Shown piece after piece: positions 49,649-55,027 of a DNA stretch of 55,027 bases. This DNA is from Chloroflexota bacterium (GTDB taxonomy: Bacteria; Chloroflexota; Chloroflexia; JAMDCE01), in the NCBI GenBank assembly GCA_023489135.1, contig JAMDCE010000485.1:1-55027 (forward strand). The letters are read 5' to 3'. The notes below the pieces were generated by a model. The model searched no databases, had not been told where the DNA came from, and saw nothing but the letters and a program-made list of their open reading frames with translations. Positions within the stretch are counted from its first letter, which is position 1, and each line of letters starts with the position of its first letter. Position numbers and translations under genes: made by a program.

Positions 49649-50092
49649 GGAGATGCAGTTTCGCTGGGCAGCGCATAGATGTCCTGTGCCCTGAATTTAC
49701 CCCCTGGGTCGGAAAAAGGGGACACCTTACTTAATTCAAGTTCCCTGGCCTGGATGGCTGGCATAACTTGGCCTCGAAAGTCTCCATAAAAGGTTCGCCG
49801 CCCAGGCCATCCACAGCAGATGAATGGCCTGGGCGCCACCGTGGTGGAGCAGTCGTGGCCCCCAGCAAGGATAATTTAGTATGGTGTCCCCCAATTACCC
49901 CGGTGACCTTTTCCATCTCGTCTAGGAGTAGCCCACGTTCCTGGCGACCCGCACGATCGTATCGTTGTTTCATCCTGCCAAGGTACTTTCGTCGCTCATC
50001 TACTGTCATCCTATCTTCAACCGGCACAGTCCCCTCGGTAACATTATCATTTGAGTGAACTATACCCGCTCGGTAACATTTTAGATGAGTGA
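49649..50092. mobile_element. Decayed insertion-sequence region between hemerythrin and trxB-like genes
   Basis: No intact gene. GGGGACACC (49718-49726) and GGTGTCCCC (49883-49891) form an inverted pair about 175 bases long. To the right lies a transposase N-terminal fragment (listed separately), and at the outer edge a tandem repeat whose copies begin CTCGGTAACATT (50034 and 50069, 35 bases apart), each followed by GAGTGAA, as expected for repeated transposase-binding sites at an IS end. Confidence 0.5.
49897..50009 (-). pseudogene. Remnant: N-terminus of a transposase/integrase
   Basis: From ATG 50009 the minus strand reads M-T-V-D-E-R-R-K-Y-L, then R-M-K-Q-R-Y-D-R-A-G-R, E-R-G-L-L-L-D-E-M-E and V-T-G-V. 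This D-E-R-R-K-Y-L ... L-L-D-E-M-E-x-V-T-G pattern opens a common family of DDE integrase-type transposases, in which H-R-K-S-L-I-R-L-L normally follows. Here the frame turns into unrelated sequence at about 49897, so only some 37 codons remain. Confidence 0.55.
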
Positions 50093-50102
50093 ATGCGCCA
50101 AT

Positions 50103-50131
50103 TTGACACGACCTACCCCCGCCGCTACAAT
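50103..50131 (+). promoter_or_regulatory. Promoter of the thioredoxin-reductase-like gene
   Basis: TTGACA (50103-50108), 17-base spacer, TACAAT (50126-50131), starting ten bases after the last IS-end repeat. It may predate the insertion or have been supplied by it. Confidence 0.75.
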
Positions 50132-50188
50132 TACCTAAACTGCACCTACTCACACGACTTTGAACAAGAGAAAGGCAACGGAGCCGCT

Positions 50189-51085
50189 ATGCACGACGTA
50201 ATCATCGTTGGGGCCGGGCCGGCGGGCCTGTCGGCCGCGGTATACTGCGCCCGGGCCAGGCTGGAAACGCTGGTCATAGGAAGGACGCACGAGTCGAGGG
50301 GGCGGAAGGCTCACCTCATCGACAACTACTTCGGGTTTCCCCAGGGCATCTCGGGCAAAGACCTTATTGAGCTCGGGGTGGACCACGCCACGCGCTTCGG
50401 CGCCTCGATCGTCGACGGTGAGGTGGTGGCCATTACGCCGGACGACCACTTCGAAGTCGAGCTGGCCAATACCGAGAAGCTCACCGCCCGGGCCATCATC
50501 CTCGCCACCGGAGTGGGGTCCAAACCCAGCGGCATCCCCAAAGAGGACCAGTTCGTCGGCAAGGGGGTGTCGTATTGCGCCACCTGCGACGCCTTTTTCT
50601 ATAGAAACAAGAGAGTGGCCATAATCGGATCGGGCAACTACGCGGCCAAGGAAGCGCTGGAACTGCTGCCTCACACGCGGGAGGTGACCATCTTTGCGCA
50701 GGGGCAGCCGTTCGAGTTCAGCCGCCAGCTCTCGGATGACCTGGCGGCAACTACGGTCCAGCTGCGGCCGGAAAAAGTAACGGAATTCCTGGGCGACGGA
50801 CAGCTTACGCACCTCAAGCTGGAGTCCGGTGAGGAGTGGCCAGTTGACGGCTCCTTCCTGGCCCTGGGCACCGCCTCCAGCGCCGATTTCGCCCGGACGC
50901 TGGGCATCCAACTGGAGAAAGGCTACATCGCCGTCGACCAGAATGGCATGACCAACTTCCCCGGCATCTTCGCGGCCGGCGATTGCATTGGTCCACCACT
51001 TCAGATCGCAAAGAGCGTCGGCGACGGCTGTGTGGCCGCCCTGTCGGCCGTGGCGTGGATCAGGCATCAGAAGCGTGTGCAGTAG
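50189..51085 (+). CDS. Thioredoxin reductase-like flavoprotein
   Basis: 298 residues. FAD-binding G-A-G-P-A-G-L-S-A-A at about 10-19, the redox pair C-A-T-C-D-A at about 130-135, NAD(P)-binding I-G-S-G-N-Y-A-A-K-E-A (G-x-G-x-x-A) and C-terminal F-A-A-G-D-C. Thioredoxin reductases pass electrons from NADPH through this pair to thioredoxin. R-K-A-H-L-I-D-N-Y-F-G-F-P near 45 differs slightly from classical TrxB. ATG 50189, five bases after GGAG and downstream of the promoter, is preferred to a frame opening at 50093 inside the IS remnant. It could recycle the selenium/thiol rhodanese nearby, which is inference. Confidence 0.88.
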   Translation: MHDVIIVGAGPAGLSAAVYCARARLETLVIGRTHESRGRKAHLIDNYFGFPQGISGKDLIELGVDHATRFGASIVDGEVVAITPDDHFEVELANTEKLTARAIILATGVGSKPSGIPKEDQFVGKGVSYCATCDAFFYRNKRVAIIGSGNYAAKEALELLPHTREVTIFAQGQPFEFSRQLSDDLAATTVQLRPEKVTEFLGDGQLTHLKLESGEEWPVDGSFLALGTASSADFARTLGIQLEKGYIAVDQNGMTNFPGIFAAGDCIGPPLQIAKSVGDGCVAALSAVAWIRHQKRVQ

Positions 51086-51160
51086 CAGGGAGTAGCCCCT
51101 CCACCTGTGAAACGTGAGTCATATCGGACCCGATACCCCTGGCGGAGGGCCGACGAAGCT

Positions 51161-51261
51161 CCCTCTCCCTTTCGCTAAAAGGGAGAGGGTTGGGGTGAGG
51201 GATTCTTCAGAACGACGACACCCTCACCCTAGCCCTCTCCCTCGTGCGACGAGGGAGAGGG
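51161..51261. repeat. Double hairpin of the CTCTCCC/CCTCACCC family
   Basis: Hairpin 1: CCCTCTCCCTTT (51161-51172) with AAAGGGAGAGGG (51178-51189). Hairpin 2: CCCTCTCCCTCGT-GCG-ACGAGGGAGAGGG (51233-51261), 13-base perfect arms. Their inner flanks, 51180-51201 and 51221-51242, are also complementary at 20 of 22 bases, so a cruciform or two hairpins can form. It lies between convergent genes and supplies the last codons of the YfhO-like gene. Confidence 0.75.
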
Positions 51262-53889
51262 GACTGGAGCTCCCACCCGGCTGGGTGTCGGGAGTGTGAA
51301 AGGTCGGGACGGTACACGCCGGTTTGTTGGATTCAGCTTCCTCCACACGCTAGGGGGCCACGGGGATGCCGACAAGGCTAAAGCCAGGACGACCACCAGA
51401 AGCGTCACCGCTGAAACGGCTCCGCCTATGTAAAACGAAACCGGCTCGTACTTGAACGTTACCTCGTGGTCGCCCGCGGGCAGGTACACCCCTCTGAACA
51501 GGTAATCCGCCCGGTAGATCTTGGCTTCGCGGCCGTCTACGTAGACCCTCCATCCCGGGTAGTACGTGTCGGAGAGAACCAGGAAGGCGTTGTCCGATGA
51601 GAAGGTGTTTAGTGTCACCGATTCAGAGCCATATTCCGGAAGGCTCACACCCTGCGACCGGGGGCTATTGATCGCCGAGCCGTCATTCACCACCTCGCCA
51701 ACGGCGTTAAGTAATGTCGGATCGAAACTCCCCTCCAACACCACTTCACGAGACGCGTCGAACGAGCTCTCCGTGATCTTGCTCAGCGCGGCCTGCCCGT
51801 TGGCGGCGACGGTGGCCGAGCGCACCAGAAAGGCCCGGGGGAGGTAATGAGGATTCTCGTAGACCACCACATCGTCCTGCTGGTAGACCATCCGATACTC
51901 CGGCGGGACCGACTCCGTGACGCGAGTGACGACGTAGCGGACGTTCCACAAATCGAGCAGCCGCGTATCACCGCGCTCGATCAGCCTCTTGAAATCGTTG
52001 TTTCTGATCGGACTCAGAGAGCTGTAGCCGCCTACCACGGAAACGCTCCAGGCCATCAGCCGGTTGGCCTCTGTTGCCCTAACCCAACCCTTGTTGTAGA
52101 CCCGGTGCGTGCCGTTGTTCTCGACCAGAAACCGAGTGACACCGGAAGGCGTCGTGAGCGTCGAATAAGCCGTCCGGGGGTGGAACTCGAGGGCAAAGAA
52201 GACCAGATCGACCACGACAATCGATAGCAGCAGGAAGATCCAAACCGCCGTGAACCGCCGGAAGCGCAGCCACAGGAGAAGGACCATCGGCGACGCCAGC
52301 AGGAATATCGCCGCCCTCAAGGTGGCAGGATTCCACACATCCAAGGTATAGAGCAGCGAGGCATACACCCTCTCCGCGTTGAGATCGAAGTTCCAATTCC
52401 TCAAAGTCATGTACTGATTGCGAATGAAGTCGATGGTGGAGCCGTTTTTGGCCTGCAGAGCATCTCGTCCAACCCAAAGGGCAAGCACCAGCAGCGCGGA
52501 CACGCCAACCAGCGCGGAGCCAAAGAGCGCCAATTTGAGGGCGCGGTTCCGATCGATCTTGTGGTCGCGACTGCCGAGGACTCCGACCAGCCAATCCAGT
52601 CCCATGGCCGCCAGTATCGCCAAAGAGAAATCGAAAAGGAACGAGAAGCGGCCCGGCGCGCGGAGGAAGTGGAATCCGGGCAGCTGCCAGAGCAGCCCGT
52701 ATAGCTTCACCGGAGGGTAGTCGCCGAAGGCCAGAAAAATGCTCAACGCGGCCAGGAAAGCGAAGAAAGCGACCGTCCGACGCCGCACGAAAACCAACGA
52801 CAACAGGGCCAGCATCAGTGGCGCTATCCCCACGTACACCGTCGATTCATAGATGGTCCACAGGGACCACCCGTAGTGGCCGGGGCCGACGAAGAAGTAC
52901 GGAAGAACCAGCGTCACCAGATTGAAGACCGGCAAAGCGTAAAGCGTGGCAAACCAATAGGTTGGGGCGATGCCTCGGGCGGAGTCCTGCCCCAGCTCGT
53001 AAAGCGGGATAAGCTGGATGGCCGCCAGCCCCAAGCCGATGCCAAACACCACTCCCAGCACCAGCAACGCCGGTGGTATCTTTGCCAGCGCCTGCCTCAG
53101 AATAGCGCGCGCGTCGCCTATTCGCGACGCGCCTTTACTTCCCTTCCAGGCATCAACCCCTTGCCACACCACTGTTCTAAACGGAACGTACAGGGAAACG
53201 GCCAGAAGGGTCATAATCAGGGGCTGGATATGTACGGCCAGGCTTTGCATCGCCAGAGCAATTCCGGCGAGCAGCAAGTGAATGACTCGTCTGCGTCCGG
53301 ACGCACTGATGGCGAGCTCGACGAAAAAGAGCACCAGCGGCAGCCATATGGCGCCGTTACTCAGGTTAGTGTGCTGAAGCTGACCGATCATAAAGCTGCC
53401 ATAGGCGAAGCTGATCGCGCCGACCAGGGAGCCCATGCGCCCGATGCCGAGCGTGCGGCAGTAGGCGTAGAGGAAGGCGCCGGCGAGGAAGAAACGCTCA
53501 ACTGTGAACAAATTGAAGGCCTGCTGGATAGGAAGGAGCCAAAGCAACAGTACGTTAGGAGGGTAGAGCACGCCCCCCTCGCCATCGGCAAAGAGGGGAT
53601 AACCGCCGAAGATGTGCCGGGTCCAGAGTGGAATGCTGGACCGATCGATGGCCCGGTCTACGGTAGCCATCACGGGGTAATAATAGGTGCCGGTGTCGGC
53701 CTCGTAGTAGATTCTCCCTTCGGTCAAGTCCGTTCGGAAGACGAAGATGGCCACAAGGAGAAGCAGCGCCAGGGCGGCGCCATCGCGCGCCCATCCCGCG
53801 GATTCAAGCTTTCCGATCACCCCCCGGATGCCCCCCAACGGTCTGTCCCTCCCCTTACTTGTATTCGACCTTGATAACGTGCGGCGCAT
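51229..53889 (-). CDS. YfhO-family membrane protein
   Basis: 886 residues. A first membrane helix is followed by the family's D-T-G-T-Y-Y-Y-P and F-G-G-Y-P-L-F-A-D-G-E-G-G motif in the first external loop, about 12 helices, R-A-P-G-R-F mid-protein and a C-terminal soluble domain with N-P-x-x-L-P-R-A-F and Y-Y-P-G-W-R-V-Y-V-D-G near 800, then a last helix. YfhO proteins are GT-C-fold glycosyltransferases that glycosylate lipoteichoic acid or other envelope polymers from lipid-linked sugars. The ATG 53889 overlaps the upstream gene by 35 bases; GTG 53820 is a shorter alternative. The last 20 residues are encoded by a hairpin repeat. Confidence 0.75.
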   Translation of the reverse strand: MRRTLSRSNTSKGRDRPLGGIRGVIGKLESAGWARDGAALALLLLVAIFVFRTDLTEGRIYYEADTGTYYYPVMATVDRAIDRSSIPLWTRHIFGGYPLFADGEGGVLYPPNVLLLWLLPIQQAFNLFTVERFFLAGAFLYAYCRTLGIGRMGSLVGAISFAYGSFMIGQLQHTNLSNGAIWLPLVLFFVELAISASGRRRVIHLLLAGIALAMQSLAVHIQPLIMTLLAVSLYVPFRTVVWQGVDAWKGSKGASRIGDARAILRQALAKIPPALLVLGVVFGIGLGLAAIQLIPLYELGQDSARGIAPTYWFATLYALPVFNLVTLVLPYFFVGPGHYGWSLWTIYESTVYVGIAPLMLALLSLVFVRRRTVAFFAFLAALSIFLAFGDYPPVKLYGLLWQLPGFHFLRAPGRFSFLFDFSLAILAAMGLDWLVGVLGSRDHKIDRNRALKLALFGSALVGVSALLVLALWVGRDALQAKNGSTIDFIRNQYMTLRNWNFDLNAERVYASLLYTLDVWNPATLRAAIFLLASPMVLLLWLRFRRFTAVWIFLLLSIVVVDLVFFALEFHPRTAYSTLTTPSGVTRFLVENNGTHRVYNKGWVRATEANRLMAWSVSVVGGYSSLSPIRNNDFKRLIERGDTRLLDLWNVRYVVTRVTESVPPEYRMVYQQDDVVVYENPHYLPRAFLVRSATVAANGQAALSKITESSFDASREVVLEGSFDPTLLNAVGEVVNDGSAINSPRSQGVSLPEYGSESVTLNTFSSDNAFLVLSDTYYPGWRVYVDGREAKIYRADYLFRGVYLPAGDHEVTFKYEPVSFYIGGAVSAVTLLVVVLALALSASPWPPSVWRKLNPTNRRVPSRPFTLPTPSRVGAPVPSPSSHEGEG

Positions 53890-55027
53890 CGTGATCGTAG
53901 CTCAGCGTCACGATCCTGTTTCGTGCATCATAGGCGTAGTGATCGGAGTCGGCGAGAGAAATGAGCGACGGGGTGAGCGCGCGCCCGTCGATAGAGACCT
54001 CTCTTGGTTGGGGAGCGTAGATGTACGCGAACCCATCGAGCGCCCTAGGGCCTCTCACCTCGACCTGAAACGACGAGTCGGTAGCTTTCTCGTCGTGCAA
54101 GGAACTATTGGTCCACACCACTCCCGGCGCGCCACGGATGACGTAGAATCGGAAGCCCTCCGGATACAACTCGGCCCGAATCCGGTCGCGGGGCCGGGAA
54201 AACCTTTTCCCCGTCACGTCGTAGACCACAACCCTCTTATTACTGACATCCAAGCCAAGGTCTTGCAGCGCAACGTAGAAGGGCTTCGGCTCCACTCCCC
54301 TGTTCAATACCCCTAAATAAGTCGTCGATCCGACGGTGGTGGCGAAGTAGCTCGGCTGCAGCGAGCGCTCGTATACCGTGCGCCCCTCGAAAGCGTCGTA
54401 ATGAGCCAGAATGCTGCGGAACTGGCTCAGCGTTTCCAGGGTCATGGCCGGCAAATCGAAGCTTAGCACGGTCTGCGTCCCCAGCGCAACCCCGGCCTGG
54501 AGCCACCACAGATTGACCAGCGACGCATTGGGGTCTCCGAAGACGGCCCCCATGTTCGACTGTTGGCCCAAAGCCATTTTCTGCCACACGGCGTAGTCCA
54601 AGTGCTGCACCATCCCCGGAGTGGGGTAGTTGTTCGAGAAACTGGGATACTCATCCCCAAACCTGAAGGTGTGGGCATAGGGATTGGCCAGGACCGGGGT
54701 CATCCAGCCGCTTTCGATATACGCATCATCTTTGATGGACCTCGCGTTCTCGTAAATGAACCGATATATCTCCAGCGTCTGACCCACCAGTCCACCCACG
54801 AGCCCGAACTGATCGGGCCTGTCCTGGTTCAGGAGGGCTCCGTCGGCGTTTCCCAACCCGTCGACCTTGATGCCGTCCACGTCGTATTTCTCGAAGTAAT
54901 CGCGCAGAACCGATCGGAGGTACTCTCTGGCTTCGGGATTATCGTAGTCGATGGCGTAGCTTTTTCGCTCCCGACGCTGTCCCAGCAATTTGAACCAATC
55001 CGGATGCTCTTTGATTAAGGTGCTTAG
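53855..55027 (-). CDS. GH36/alpha-galactosidase-like glycosidase, 5' end beyond the window
   Basis: At least 390 residues; the frame continues past 55027 without a start, beginning here L-I-K-E-H-P-D-W-F. The barrel part has I-D-Y-D-N-P-E-A-R-E-Y-L and D-G-I-K-V-D-G (probable nucleophile Asp), then I-E-S-G-W and F-R-F-G-D-E (probable acid/base region), as in GH36 and related clan GH-D enzymes. A C-terminal beta-sandwich region follows. The 3' end overlaps the start of the YfhO-like gene, so the two are co-transcribed and may act on an envelope glycan. Family level only; sugar specificity unknown. Confidence 0.7.
   Translation of the reverse strand, partial: LSTLIKEHPDWFKLLGQRRERKSYAIDYDNPEAREYLRSVLRDYFEKYDVDGIKVDGLGNADGALLNQDRPDQFGLVGGLVGQTLEIYRFIYENARSIKDDAYIESGWMTPVLANPYAHTFRFGDEYPSFSNNYPTPGMVQHLDYAVWQKMALGQQSNMGAVFGDPNASLVNLWWLQAGVALGTQTVLSFDLPAMTLETLSQFRSILAHYDAFEGRTVYERSLQPSYFATTVGSTTYLGVLNRGVEPKPFYVALQDLGLDVSNKRVVVYDVTGKRFSRPRDRIRAELYPEGFRFYVIRGAPGVVWTNSSLHDEKATDSSFQVEVRGPRALDGFAYIYAPQPREVSIDGRALTPSLISLADSDHYAYDARNRIVTLSYDHDAPHVIKVEYK

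Noticed and set aside
50093..50188. N-terminal extension of the thioredoxin reductase-like protein
   Set aside because: It would begin in the IS-end repeat upstream of the promoter; the FAD motif begins right after ATG 50189.

Overview
The window is about 55 kb of GC-rich bacterial chromosome with dense, mostly short-spaced genes and near-consensus sigma-70 promoters (many TTGACA-17-TATxxT). No rRNA, tRNA, CRISPR or prophage was recognised. The mix suggests a free-living, probably anaerobic or facultative, monoderm-like bacterium, with Chloroflexota (Dehalococcoidia or Anaerolineae-like) as best guess: recA-recX-rny-spoVS synteny, a Gram-positive-type LexA box at recA, an 11-subunit complex I without NuoEFG, an XPB-N-terminal-like helicase partner, and foldback repeats between genes. 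This assignment is inference; no marker gene settles it.

Layout. 1-7.2 kb: LuxR-type HTH protein, helicase-associated protein, a sodium-pump decarboxylase beta subunit with a newly spotted 57-codon membrane partner, TerC, DedA and a CPA2 antiporter. 7.2-15.5 kb: housekeeping block (recA, recX, rny, spoVS, PHP phosphoesterase, argS, trpS). 15.5-18.4 kb: second PHP protein, HD-domain protein with HTH, and an M29/NicX-like metalloenzyme, all on the minus strand. 18.5-33.6 kb: a catabolic region with crotonase, AMP-forming acyl-CoA ligase, an ABC importer, an ArgH-like lyase, two Asp/Glu-racemase-superfamily proteins lacking the usual cysteines, an adenine-deaminase-like amidohydrolase, then UbiD, TetR, a thiolase-like protein and its DUF35 partner. 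Three matching ACCGAC-CA-GTCGGT palindromes, each sitting at or just after the start point of a TTGACA-17 promoter, tie the crotonase operon, ubiD and tetR into one regulon. 33.6-36.5 kb: yebC, ruvC, ruvA and a membrane HELAH metalloprotease. 37.2-47.2 kb: nuoABCDHIJKLMN. 47.4-51.1 kb: HD-GYP protein, a rhodanese gene with two in-frame TGA codons overlapping a hemerythrin gene, an insertion-sequence remnant and a thioredoxin-reductase-like flavoprotein. 51.2 kb to the end: a YfhO-like membrane protein and a GH36-like glycosidase running off the right edge.

The most unusual signal is the rhodanese (48804-49157). Both cysteines of its YCxC active-site motif are TGA, the rest of the domain continues in frame, its end overlaps the hemerythrin start by ATGA, a GU-loop hairpin follows the TGA pair, and a sigma-54-like site lies upstream. 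This looks like a UxU selenoprotein. The second is the 18.5-33.6 kb cluster, a TetR-controlled pathway built of enzyme families whose catalytic residues are repeatedly altered, whose substrate I cannot name. Families of perfect palindromes (GTTCAATTGAAC core, CGACCGGCCGGTCG core, GGGGACAAGCCCC core, CTCTCCC and GCAGAG foldbacks) are scattered through the intergenic spaces and sometimes intrude on gene ends.
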